A DNA stretch of 64,000 nt, from assembly GCA_038277395.1 (NCBI GenBank), contig CM076189.1, positions 211,708,011 through 211,772,010 of the forward strand. The letters run 5' to 3'. This document shows positions 33,598 through 44,555 of the stretch, in pieces. Under the pieces are notes generated by a model. It worked only from the letters and a program-made list of their open reading frames with translations, ran no database searches and had not been told where the DNA came from. The translations under genes were made by a program, and so were the position numbers. The stretch is from Dryocosmus kuriphilus (Eukaryota; Arthropoda; Insecta; Hymenoptera; Cynipidae). Positions within the stretch are counted from its first letter, which is position 1. Each line of letters begins with the position of its first letter.

Positions 33598-35666
33598 TAA
33601 CCAATTTTTCTCAAATTTGCAGGAGATTTTTTTTTTTTTTTTTGGCACTCGAACAAATCTGGGGAAGTGAAAGCAAAGAAATTAGAAAGTTTAAAAATAA
33701 GAGCCACCCTAATGTACGTATATAGTTCGTGTATAATGGGCTCATAATTTAAAAATTTTATACGCATCCATCGCCACTCTTTGAAACAAGGCATAATTTG
33801 ATATCTGTATTTTTAAAATGCACTGAATATTAAAAGCGATCCAAAATAAATGATATTTTCTTTATACTGTTCTTCCGTAAAATAGAAATATTCCATTTTA
33901 GACCTCACATTTAATATTTTCACTTAATTATTCTCTATATTATTAACATAAATCAGTATTTCCCAATTGTCTTTTCGAAAGCTTAAAATGGATATCTTCG
34001 TACTTCATTATACAATTCTCTTTACTTTTAATTTATTACCAATCAATTTTTTTACAAATTTATAGTTTCATATTTAATAACCGTGACTGAAGGTTTTATG
34101 GTAAATATTCATTTTGAAGTGTTAAGAATTTTTTCAAGGAACTATTATAGTAAGTTTGCGCAACTTTTTATATTTTGAAGTGGCAAATGGATAGTTGTAT
34201 ATAGAAGCATAGAGACAGGGTTGAAAGCACCCAACTGAGCGAATTGTAGAATATTGGCGTATTCTGGTCACGTTGACGCGTATGTCGATTCAATTGTCGC
34301 AGGCTTGTTGGCCTGCTCGAGTTTCTGGTTTCGAATTCCTCGAAGCTTTTAAAGACACTCTTAAAAAACAATAATCTACCATAGGACCATCAGGCAATTC
34401 TAATCGAATCTTTACTATTGCATAACTTTAGCAATATATTCCTTCCAGTAAATCCCTTCTAAGGTGAAAAATGCACGTAGAATTGAACACATTTCTAGTT
34501 CAACGAAAAAAAAAAAAAATAATAATTTTAGGAAACGCATCAGAATTCGAATTCAAATAAATATTTTAACTCTTAAAAGTATTCATCAAAGAACACAGAG
34601 TAATTATACAGAAAATGACCTTAGGTGGGTTGAAGTGTAAAATTAATCTTTGGCTCGTATCCGTAATGAATTCTGAAGCGTGTTTCGCAATCACAATTAT
34701 ACATTTCATCAAGACCAAAAAGTTCGGAAGAAACTGGTTTCCTATTTTTGGTCATTCTCTTAAGCAGTAAGTGTAAAATTAATTCAATTTAGTAGCTAAA
34801 AAAAAAGTTTCTTTAGTTTGAAGGATCATCTCCCAGAAATATTCCATTTGGTGAAAAACTAACAGCGAATGTTTTTCAACCTTTCTTGAAAAAGGCAAAA
34901 AAGCTGTTAATCTACATCAAAAAGTAATAAATAGGTATATTTTGAGCTCTTTATACTTTTTAATACAAATTTTTCATGCATTTCGAATAAATTAATTTCA
35001 TTTATTATTAATAGAATTGTTTATGTAACAAAGTTGCCTGTGAAACATTATTATTAGTCAAGAAGTACCCATTCTACGGATTTTTTACATTAAGGGTTCA
35101 CGATATTCTTAAAAATTTCATTGCACATCTTTATACGTACTTCATATAAAGTTTATTATTTAAAATTTTAAATCGATCATTAAAATATTAAAAGGATAGT
35201 TCTTAACCTATGAAGGTGCCTTATATCAACTTTTTTGTATCTCAAATTTTCTGAAAATAATGTCTGTGGTTATTTTACTTGAAATTTACTAAATATTTAC
35301 ATTTGAAATAATAGGGAATTCTAAGATTCATTATATGTTCAAAAAGGGTGTTTTTTACTGCTCAGGATTGTTTCTTAACTTTTCTGTATTTTTTCACTTT
35401 CTTCCTATTTTTATGTGTTATATGAAAAATTGTGCAATATTTATATTGAGTGTGCTTTTAGTCTCCCTCAGAACCCATTTTCCTATTTAATAAAGTGGAA
35501 TAATTTTGCTCAGTGTCAGCCGATAAAATTAAAGAAACTTTCTCTTAAGCCACCCTTATATTCAATCGCTTTATCCAATCATTTATGATGGCAAAATATA
35601 AAATAACTGATATAGAAAGAGGAGAGATGTTATAACCTCATAAGTTGTTTAACGTCCGGGAATAGA
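33598..35666. other. A+T-rich stretch, no gene recognised
   Basis: No motif-bearing frames and no clear repeat structure seen. Confidence 0.45.
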
Positions 35667-35720
35667 ATAGTAGAAAAAATACACCAACACTTCCAGACAA
35701 AGATTTAATGATCCAAAATT

Positions 35721-35753
35721 AACGTTTCGTCCCTCACCGAGGAACCTCATCAG
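35721..35753 (-). ncRNA. Hammerhead-like core, left arm of the palindrome
   Basis: Mirror copy of 36360-36392: CTGATGA, one G, GTTCC, loop TCGGTGA, GGGAC, GAAACGTT, read on the minus strand. Stem II is five pairs including one U-G. Stem III and the cleavage site are not clear. Confidence 0.6.
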
Positions 35754-36359
35754 AAAAAATTAAAATGAAATGTGTGTGAATTTAAAATTTGGCGTCATGT
35801 TTGTGAGAAGAGTCCAAAATAGAATTTACGAAAAATGTAATTTAAGATCAAAAAATTGTGACTAATTGTAAAAGTTCCAAAAACTATTGTGAACGTGCTC
35901 CATTATTTCTTATGAAATGCCATTTTAAAAGATTTAAAAGAAGAACGGACCCATATTGGGCACTTTTTAGAAAGGGTTAAAACCATTGAACTTTAAAAAT
36001 AACATTTTAGAAAGGAAAAAAGTTTATAAAATTTTGGCTGAGCACATAGCCATGAAGTGATGGCTATGTGCTCAGCCAAAATTTTATAAACTTTTTTCCT
36101 TTCTAAAATGTTATTTTTAAAGTTCAATGGTTTTAACCCTTTCTAAAAAGTGCCCAATATGGGTCCGTTCTTCTTTTAAATCTTTTAAAATGGCATTTCA
36201 TAAGAAATAATGGAGCACGTTCACAATAGTTTTTGGAACTTTTACAATTAGTCACAATTTTTTGATCTTAAATTACATTTTTCGTAAATTCTATTTTGGA
36301 CTCTTCTCACAAACATGACGCCAAATTTTAAATTCACACACATTTCATTTTAATTTTTT

Positions 36360-36392
36360 CTGATGAGGTTCCTCGGTGAGGGACGAAACGTT
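36360..36392 (+). ncRNA. Hammerhead-like core, right arm of the palindrome
   Basis: CTGATGA, unpaired G, GTTCC/GGGAC stem II around TCGGTGA, then GAAACGTT. Identical to the left-arm copy on the other strand, so transcripts from either side would carry it in sense orientation. Confidence 0.6.
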
Positions 36393-36446
36393 AATTTTGG
36401 ATCATTAAATCTTTGTCTGGAAGTGTTGGTGTATTTTTTCTACTAT

Positions 36447-39396
36447 AAATAACTGGTTATGAACTCTAAAGTGAAGGAATTAGAATTCATCGCTATAAGC
36501 ACTTTCAGTTTATCAGAAGTCAACCTTATACAATTAGTTGTGTCACCCAACGTGAAGGCTCTTGAATGGCTCTTAGCCTTAATGTAATTATCGCGTGATT
36601 GCACCTTCCCAGCTTTTCTACGACATTAATTGCATAATCAATGAATAAAATTGCTTTAAAATGCTAATATACCTAAATTTTAGAAAAATTCTAATATTAT
36701 ATTGAGCAATATATAAAATAATATAAAACGACATTTAATATTATTAATATTAAATATATTTTATCAGAAAAATGCATCCGTTTTTTTTTTGTGGTTATAA
36801 AATTAGGACTATTTTTAACTGAATGATTTTAATGTTGTTTGAAAATACATTGTCGATGATTTCGAAGATCGTCTGTACCAGCGTGTACCTAGTCGTACAA
36901 GTATACCAGCTTTACATCCTCGAGCGTGCAAAGCTCACTGCAAGTTCGAGCTTTTGTTACACTTTATTGATTCCCATACCCTCTGTCTACATATACGAGA
37001 ATTTCTCTGTGAGTTACAACTTTTGGGATCATCGTTTTATGTCAAATTGAAACAGCGATAATTATAATTTTACTATATCTTTAAATCACAAAAAGTACAT
37101 TTTTAATCGTACAGAGTCTCAAAAGATTGTTTAGTGTAGGGTGAGTACAAGAAATGTAAAAAAATCACCCTATTCAAAATTTAAATTTTAAAACCTGATA
37201 ACAATTTGTTTGCTTCGAAACTTTTTTCAATTTCGAACAGGAAATAACTTCACAAAGCGTAGATAAAATTTACACGACAATAGGAAAAAGGATAATACCT
37301 CAACTTCATCAATGCTATCTATTATGTTGAAGGGTTTTTTCCACATTATTGGCAATCCTTCAATTGTTTTTCAACTTATTTCTGTTTTAAAATTTTCAAA
37401 ATTAAGCGCACCCACTGCAAAATCGCACTAATTGGAAAAATAACTTTAAATTGTTTATTTTTAAGTTCTTCTATATTAAAGTTGTTCTAATTTGAATGTC
37501 CTTTATATAAGAAGGTTGATTTTCATAAAGTAGGTGCAAGGTAACTTTTGTAATTGAGTAATATGTAACTTGAAAGCAAAAATGTTAAATTGTAAATTGA
37601 CAGTTCAACAAGCACTTTAATACTTGTTTATTTGCATATTTATAAATATAAATAATTCTAGGTGCCGAATGGTTTTTCCTAGTGTGATAGTTTATCCTTA
37701 AGTGAACTTCTAATATAAAAAGTTAAAATGCTGTGAACTTAGTTTCATGATCATCAATTTTTCACACGAAAATAAGAATAAAACTTTTTTAAATATATGT
37801 TGAGAATTAGAATCGGTTTTATTGAAAAAAATGTCTTTTACAAAACCGAAGAAAATGATTTAATTTATTGATGTCAAAAAATAATACGCACAGGAATTGC
37901 AATGCCGTTGATCTTAAAAAAGGAAAAATTTACGTTGGCTGTTTCCTCAAAAATATTTCACTTTTTTCAAACAATATTAACTTCAGAAATACTTCGAGGG
38001 ATTTTTTCTTTTCTGTAAAAGTAGGAACTGTAATTCCACCCTTCATTTATTTAGACTATCTCTTGAATTCCTAAAAATCGAGTTATGTAGGTTACTAATT
38101 TTAAATTAAAAGACTTTTATGATATCTTCATTTGAGATTCAGAAATGTATAGAAAATATTCTTCGGAGAATTGTATAGAGACCTCGATGACCTCCGCTCC
38201 AAGATTTTGCGTTAAGTGGAGAACTTTCAGATAAATCTTATCGCTAACAAATTATAATCTAACGAAACTTGGAAGTCCTTATGCATCTGGCGATTGCTTA
38301 TCGAGACTATATGGGACGAGGCTAGTTCCTGCGGAACAGACCTCTATCCATCATGGAACACGAAAGACGGAAATCGATCGATCTCGCGACGGAAGTCGCG
38401 GCGCAAGAAAAGGAAGGTGGATCCAATTGTAGGCTCAGGGAAGTCAGCGACACGCAATTGACGAGGTTGAGGTCATCAAATTTCGGTGGTCCGAATCAGT
38501 CCGAATAGGAATATCTGACCTTGCAATATTCCACCATTTCCTCCTCATATCTTTCCCATCAAATTAGGGAGCATTCAAGTCTTATACCTTCTACCAGAGC
38601 TGGATTATGCCCCTCGCTTTCCACAGGGTCTCCAAATCGAAATCTATCAAGTTTTTTTTATATATCACATCACCTTATATTTGAGAATACTATCCACTTT
38701 TAAAAATCGTTTTGAATACTTTGATTTGAAATTCTAGTTTAAACATAAAGTTTTCATGAATTAAAGAAATTGGAAATAGTTTAGAACTCTCTTCATTAAC
38801 TTGAATCTTTTCTCATGGAATTCCTCGTTCCGAATTTCACTTGAAGTTTTAATTAAAATTTCTATTTATGAAAATCTATCAAAGTTTATATTGTATAGCA
38901 AAACAGTTACAAGTACCATTTCATCGATGATGAATAGAACCTATGATCCTTGTATGGTCGTCATGTTTTCATTTTATTGAAATATATAGTCGGTATTAAA
39001 AGCAAGGGCTCATAAAATGGATATGTAAAAGCTGTTAAAAGATCCTGCAATCCATGCTCTGAAATACAGTCTGACTAGTTGCAAAATGTATTGTGACATA
39101 TTGAAATCAAAAAGCCCATCTTTATTTTAAATATAAAGTAATAAAGCTTTTTGTCCACAGCAGAAAATTAGAAATTGTTTAATATTTAAAATACAAATCA
39201 GCAAAATAGGCGTCAAGCGCCAAACAAGACAGGGCTTTTTAGACCATTTAAATCTACTCTTCAATTAAAGTCAAAAATAACAGCCAATAATAACCTCTTA
39301 CTTGAACTTTAACTTTAAAAAGGATAATTTAATCATCTCAGTTATTTACATTAGAGAAATGGTATATTTATAGAGACTTGCAAGACAAATGGTATA
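36447..39396. other. Single-copy-looking stretch, no gene recognised
   Basis: The frame 36823-37050 (+, 75 codons) is hydrophobic but has no family signature. 38180-38520 is a less A+T-rich island with several CG dinucleotides (for example GATCGATCGATCTCGCGACG) and no coding signal. It could be a conserved noncoding element or an old exon. Confidence 0.4.
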
Positions 39397-40122
39397 CAGG
39401 GTGGCACAAAAATATGGAAACCCCTGAATAACTCATCAGAAATGAATTTTTTTTTAAATATTAAATAAAAAAGTTTTAGGATTCTTCCCTGGCTATTCAA
39501 TGGCGACCTCGGTTTGACTTTGACCATGACCTTGAAGGTCATATCAAGATCAAATTCAATTTTTTAAATGGGAAGCCCAGATTGTATGGCGGATTTGGAA
39601 AGAGCAGGAAATTTTATGTTCAAGTATGACCCTGACCATGTCCTTGACCATGAACTTCAAGCTCATTCCAAGGTCAAACTTGTTTTCTCAAATGGGATCC
39701 CTTTCAATTTTTTAAGTGGAAAGCCCCTTTTTTATTGCGGATTTGGAAAGATCAGGAAATTTCACGTTCATGTATGACCTTGAACACGTCCTTGACTATG
39801 ACCTTCAAGTTAATTCCAAGTTCAAACTTGTTTTTTTTCAAACGGGCAGCCCTATTTTTCATTGTGGATGTGGAAAGAGCAGGAAATTTTATCTTCAAGT
39901 TTAACCTTGACCATGACCTTCAAGGTCATTCCAAGGTCACACTTGTTTTTTTCAATGGGAACCCCCATTTTTTATTGGAGATTTGGAAAGAGCAGGAAAT
40001 TTTACCTTCAAGTGTGACTTTAACCATAATCATGCTCTTGGCCTTGAACCAGGCTTTCAAGGTCATTTTAAAATGATTTTTTCAAGAATTATGAAAAATT
40101 ACAGCCACTGTAGGGTACCTGC
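39397..40122 (+). repeat. Left inverted end with four tandem subrepeats
   Basis: Four units of about 110-145 bp are anchored by GGAAAGAGCAGGAAATTTTA-type blocks at about 39596, 39744, 39873 and 39984. Each is followed by TTCAAG-TGACC and repeated GACCTTGAC / GACCTTCAAGGTCATTCCAA motifs. Matches 41537-42136 in reverse complement. Confidence 0.85.
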
Positions 40123-40247
40123 TAGCGATCTCAGACAGATTTTGGACGATTCTTATTAGTCCCAGTTTTACACGAAATTTGGCGTAAATTGGTCGATTTT
40201 TTTGAAAATCTTGTCCACCAACCGTGTAACGTACTCTAAAGTATGCC

Positions 40248-40495
40248 TTTTGAGGATAATTGAAAAACAGATACTTTTGCTGCTTTAGCCTCTCTAACAT
40301 TCTTCTTCAGGATAGATAGTGGAACTTATTTTTTTTGTGCAGTTGCTGCTTTTCAATACTCCTTTTTAGGATATTCGAAAAAACAGTTACTTTCGCTGCT
40401 TTAGCACCTCTAACAGTCCTTTTCAGGATAGTTAGTGGAGTTCTTTTTTTTGGGGGGGGGCGCAATTGCTGTTTCTTAATAGTTCTTTCTGGGAG
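40248..40495 (+). repeat. Two tandem units of about 125 bp inside the long-ended element
   Basis: GAGGATAATTGAAAAACAGA-TACTTTTGCTGCTTTAGCC-TCTAACA is repeated as TAGGATATTCGAAAAAACAG-TTACTTTCGCTGCTTTAGCA. Both are followed by CTTTTCAGGATAG-TAGTGGA and a T-rich run ending GCAGTTGCTG or GCAATTGCTG. Confidence 0.75.
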
Positions 40496-41160
40496 TCTTT
40501 GAAATCTGTGATTTTGTTCCTTTCTTTCACCACGGCTTCTCTAACAGAACAAGAGAGAATTTCTTTATTAATGATGAGAGGTTGGGGTGATAGATGTAGG
40601 TCGTATGACGAAGTAGGGCATTTATTTAATGAAACGTTTCGAGAAGGCTTAACGGGCATTAGAAAATCCACTGTCTCTAAAACTATCAGGAGATTTGCAG
40701 AAACTGGGACTAATAAGAACCGTTTAAAATCTGGAAGGCCAAAAACTAAAACCTCAGAAGAGCGGCAAGTGGAAGTGGCCCAGTCTTTTGTCGAAGATCC
40801 GCATTTAACTCTTAGAAAGGCTTCTCAACAGCTTCAAATTAATCGAGTGTCAATTTTTTGGAATTTAAAGATCATTAAATTTCACCCTTACAAAATACAC
40901 CTTCATCAAAAATAAATGAAGATGATTTTGACCGGCGAGTTGAATTTTGTGAAAACATGATGGAGAGAATTGTTCAGAACCCTAATTTCTAGTCACTCGT
41001 CGTTTTTTCAGACGAATCAACATTTCAACTTAACGGCGAAATCAATCGCCACAATTGCAAATAGTGAATGCTTGCGCTGATATTATACCTGATATGATAA
41101 GGAGTGCGATAGAAAATTTTTATGTTCGTCTAGGAATCTGCCAGGATTTTGGTGGAGAAC
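40466..41160 (+). pseudogene. Tc1/mariner-type transposase remnant, central deletion
   Basis: The frame 40466-40915 carries a double helix-turn-helix DNA-binding region: LTEQERISLLMMRGWG, KSTVSKTIRRFAETG, LKSGRPKTKTSEERQ and HLTLRKASQQLQINRVSI. After a stop the reading continues with EDDFDRRVEFCENMMERIV, then VVFSDESTFQLNGEINRHN, which contains the first catalytic Asp. Within about 20 codons it jumps to ADIIPDMIRSAIENFYVRL, the usual C-terminal segment of this transposase type, so the part with the second and third acidic residues is gone. It is inactive. The ORF's first 27 codons probably lie upstream of the true start. Confidence 0.8.
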
Positions 41161-41164
41161 ATTT

Positions 41165-41536
41165 TGGACACAGGTTGTAAGCCTTGCCTTAACTGGCCGG
41201 GATCGTTAGCCTTGTCTTAACTGGACGGACCGTCTCCTTGCCTTAACTGACTGGGATCGTTATCCCCGCCTTAACTGGCCGGGCCATCTCCTTGCCTTAA
41301 CTGACTGGGATCGTTAGCCTTGCCTTAACTGGCCGGGATCGTTAGCCTTACCTTCACTGGCCAGGATCGTTAGCCTTGTCTTAACTGTACGTAACATCTC
41401 CATGCCTTAACTGACTGGGATCGCTAGCCTTGCCTTAAATGGAGGGATCATCTACTTGCCTTAACTGGCCGGGATATTTAGCCTTGCCTTAACTGGCGGG
41501 GATCGTTAGCTTTACCTTAAGTGACTGGGATCACTA
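41165..41536 (+). repeat. Minisatellite of about 28-31 bp, CTTGCCTTAACTGGCCGGGA type
   Basis: About 12-13 units run GCCTTGCCTTAACTGGCCGG followed by GATCGTTA. Every second or third unit has a CATCTCC/CGTCTCC variant, which hints at a dimeric higher-order pattern. It is G+C-rich compared with everything around it. It ends exactly at the right inverted end. Confidence 0.9.
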
Positions 41537-42136
41537 GGAGGTACCCTACAGTGGCTGCAATTTTTCAAAATTCTTGAAAAAATCTTTTTGAAATGACCTT
41601 GAAAACCTGGTTCAAGGCCAAGAGCATGATTATGGATAAAGTCACACTTAAAGGTAAAATTTCCTGCTCTTTACAAATCCGCAATAAAAATGGGGTTCCC
41701 ATTTGAAAAAACAAGTTTGACCTTGGAATGACCTTGAAGGTCACGCTCAAGGTTAAACTTGAAGATAAAATTTCCTTCTCTTTCCATATCCACAATGAAA
41801 AATAGGGGCTCCGTTTGAAAAAACAATTTTGACCTTGGAATGACCTTGAAGGTCACGATCAATGAAATGATCAAGGTCATGCTTGAACGTAGAATTTCGT
41901 GCTCTTTCCAAATCCGCAATAAAAAATGGGGCTTCCCATTTAAAAAATTGAAAGTGTTTCCCATTTGAAAAGCACAAATTTGACCTTGGAATGTCCTTGA
42001 AGGTCATGGTCAAAGTCAAACCGAGGTCGCCATTAAATAGCCAGGGAAAAATCCTAAAACTTTTGTATTTAATATATTTTTTTTAATTCATTACTGATGA
42101 GTTATTCAGGGGTTTCCATACTTTTGTGCCACCCTG
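41537..42136 (-). repeat. Right inverted end with three tandem subrepeats
   Basis: Reverse complement of the left end. The anchor blocks (TAAAATTTCCTGCTCTTT type) lie near 41655, 41767 and 41892, so one unit fewer than on the left. Confidence 0.85.
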
Positions 42137-42351
42137 TGTATGTATTGAGAATTGATGCACATTTTTTTATCCACACTGTGAAAAAAAAATTTGAATAACA
42201 TTCGTCGGTAAATGAAAAATATTCAAAAAAACTACCCTTAAAGGATTTAACACGTAAAAAACTACCTTTGCAATAGAATACGTTCTTTATATTGGTAATT
42301 CCACACAGACAGGATGCAGAGTAAAACAATATTATATGCCCTTAAAATGGC

Positions 42352-43226
42352 TTTAAGGGAACAGTCTCGTGCTTAACCGAGAAATTTAAGTGATATCCAA
42401 TAATTTTTTTCTGAGCGACTACCAGGTATAATTGAATTATTATTTTTATCATTTATTTATATAGTCTTTAAGCTTACAAAAAATTTTTTTTCAACAAATT
42501 AATTTTTTTATACATTTTTATTTTACAATACAGTCTCTAAAAAAACGGCGTGCAGCATAACTCCACTTTCATTGTAAAACATTTGCAAATTTGCAAAAAA
42601 AATGGCGCCTAATTAAGGACAATCTTTGAAAAAAAATTTTTCGTCCTTTGTTTAAAAAATTTCAATGTTATAAAATTAATTTTTTTTAAATTTCCAATGA
42701 AGATTTCCGAAATCAAGTAAGGAACATCCCCTCAAAATTTGAGCAAAAACTAATCGACCTATATTTCTCAAATTTTGAGGGAATATTCCTTACAGGATTT
42801 CGGAAACCTCATTGAATAACATTTTTAAAAAGTTCCCTTTATAACATTGAAATTGTTTAAAGAAAGGGCAAAATTTTTTTTCAATAATTGACCTTAATTG
42901 GCCGCCATTTTTTCAAAACTGCAAATGTTTTACAATGAAGGTACCCCAAATTCAATACTCTTTAATAATAATCAATTTGATTCTTTTGTTTCAGATGAGT
43001 CTCCGTGGAGATACGCTGCACGCCGTTTTTTTAGAGACTTTTTTTTATTGTAAAATAAAACTAGATAAAAAAAATAATTTCTTGAAAAAAATATTTTTGT
43101 AAGCTTAAAGACTGTATAAGTAAATAATAAAAATAATAATTTAATTATACCTAGAAGTTGCTGAGAAAAAAATTATGGAAAATCACTTAAATTTTTTGGT
43201 TGAGCACGAGACTGTTTCCTTAAAAG
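42352..43226. mobile_element. Foldback element 4 (about 875 bp)
   Basis: The ends TTAAGGGAACAGTCTCGTGC and the complement of GCACGAGACTGTTTCCTTAA pair. Pairing runs inward almost to the centre near 42760, for example the CTCTAAAAAAACGGCGTGCAG block at 42534 with its complement at 43012-43035. The right arm has about 80 unmatched bases (42950-43010). No coding sequence. The immediate target duplication is unclear. Confidence 0.82.
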
Positions 43227-44555
43227 ATGTCCACACATGCCTGAAGCATACTTTAGAGCCACGTAAAAAATAAGTAATGAACTGCTTTGAAATGTATGCT
43301 TAAGGCACTTAAACTTAGACAAAAAAGAACAATTTTTATTAATATTATTTTTATTGTAATTTAATTGTAATTCACAAGATATGCACACAAGTATGAGTTT
43401 CTTCGAAAATATATTTGAGGTTACGTCGATACATAAACAGCTACAATTGATGAATACATTTTGGCGTCCGTTTTTGACGCAGAATTGAAAAAAAAACATC
43501 TCCATACTCGTTGGTCCTAGTTTTGAGTAAAAAAAATGAAGAAATTTCTTCGCAAACTAAAAGAAAGTCAACGAAAACCTTGCGTATTTTTATTAGTATC
43601 CTTTGACGTAATTCACAATATCTTTTATGTTTCTCAATACAAAATAATGAATCAAGGGCAAAAATTTAGATCATAATGCGAGAAAACGATTTACCAAAGG
43701 ATTTTTCAATTCATCTATTTAAAACTTTAGGAACACTTTCCGTGTTGTTTTTCATCGACGTAACATCCATCGACATAACCTTTACTTCCGGATTGTCCGG
43801 GATGCCGAAACGATAATAAACCATGCCTTTCCAAAAAATATTTGCAAAAAAGTAATGAAAATAAAGTTTTTCGATAAGTAATAATGGTTTGGATACAAAA
43901 GTACCAAAATAATTACATACAATATAATTTTATAACGTTGATGTTCATTTCATTAAAAAAATTTTTTACTGAAAAAAATTTTATTAATATTTTTTTTAGC
44001 CTTAGATGAATACCGTCTATCATATTCTTTTTCATTTTTAAAGATTTTATTGCATTCTATGACTTTATTAAGTAATAAACCTTGGTTACAAGAATATGGA
44101 GAATGCGAGAATTCAAAACGTTCCACAAGTCCTAAAAATAAGTTTGTAATGTGAATACTTTCACAAGCTCTTTTTTTGGTGCTAATAAATCTAACTTAAA
44201 CCACAAAATGAAATTTTTAAAAAAAGTTTGAAGGAAATTTACTTATTTCAAACGTGTCCTGTATTTGGAGCATTACCCATTTATAAAGGGGTAAGTTTTC
44301 ATTTTTTAAACTCTCGTGTTATTCAAATTGATTTTTGACAGGATGAATAAAGAAAAATGTATATATTCTCAATACTTGTATACCATTCACCCCATAAGTC
44401 TCTCCAAACAAACTAGCCCTCTGATGCAAATAAATAAGGTGATTCAATAATAGCTTTTCTATACTGAAGTGCAATGTTTTAGCTTTTAAGCCTTTTAAGC
44501 CCATAGCGAAGTCTTCAGCATGCCGGCTTCACATTCTATTAATTTTTTGTACATA
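43227..44555. other. A+T-rich stretch, no gene recognised
   Basis: No motif-bearing frame and no strong repeat seen. Confidence 0.45.

Larger units (their letters stand above)
35667..36446. mobile_element. Near-perfect 780-bp palindrome of two head-to-head Penelope-type ends
   Basis: Arms of about 386 bp (35667-36052 and 36061-36446) are reverse complements around the 8-base loop TGAAGTGA. I found no mismatch in the stretches I compared directly, including 35800-36052 against 36061-36310. Each arm carries one hammerhead-like core near its outer end. The interior of each arm has no coding sequence. The shape fits an inverted duplication of one pseudo-LTR, or two facing pseudo-LTRs with the body of the element lost. 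The arm identity implies recent origin or ongoing correction. Confidence 0.85.
39397..42136 (+). mobile_element. Tc1/mariner-like element with very long, subrepeat-built inverted ends
   Basis: The termini are CAGGGTGGCACAAAA (39397) and its complement (ending 42136), next to TA on the left and TGTA on the right. The inverted ends extend about 730 bp on the left (to 40122) and about 600 bp on the right (from 41537). Both meet the interior at the same GTAGGGTACC motif. Inside lies a broken transposase (40466-41160), a partial 125-bp duplication (40248-40495) and a minisatellite (41165-41536). Confidence 0.85.

Noticed and set aside
36823..37050. Membrane protein or receptor exon
   Set aside because: A 75-codon hydrophobic frame in A+T-rich DNA without motif or splice context.
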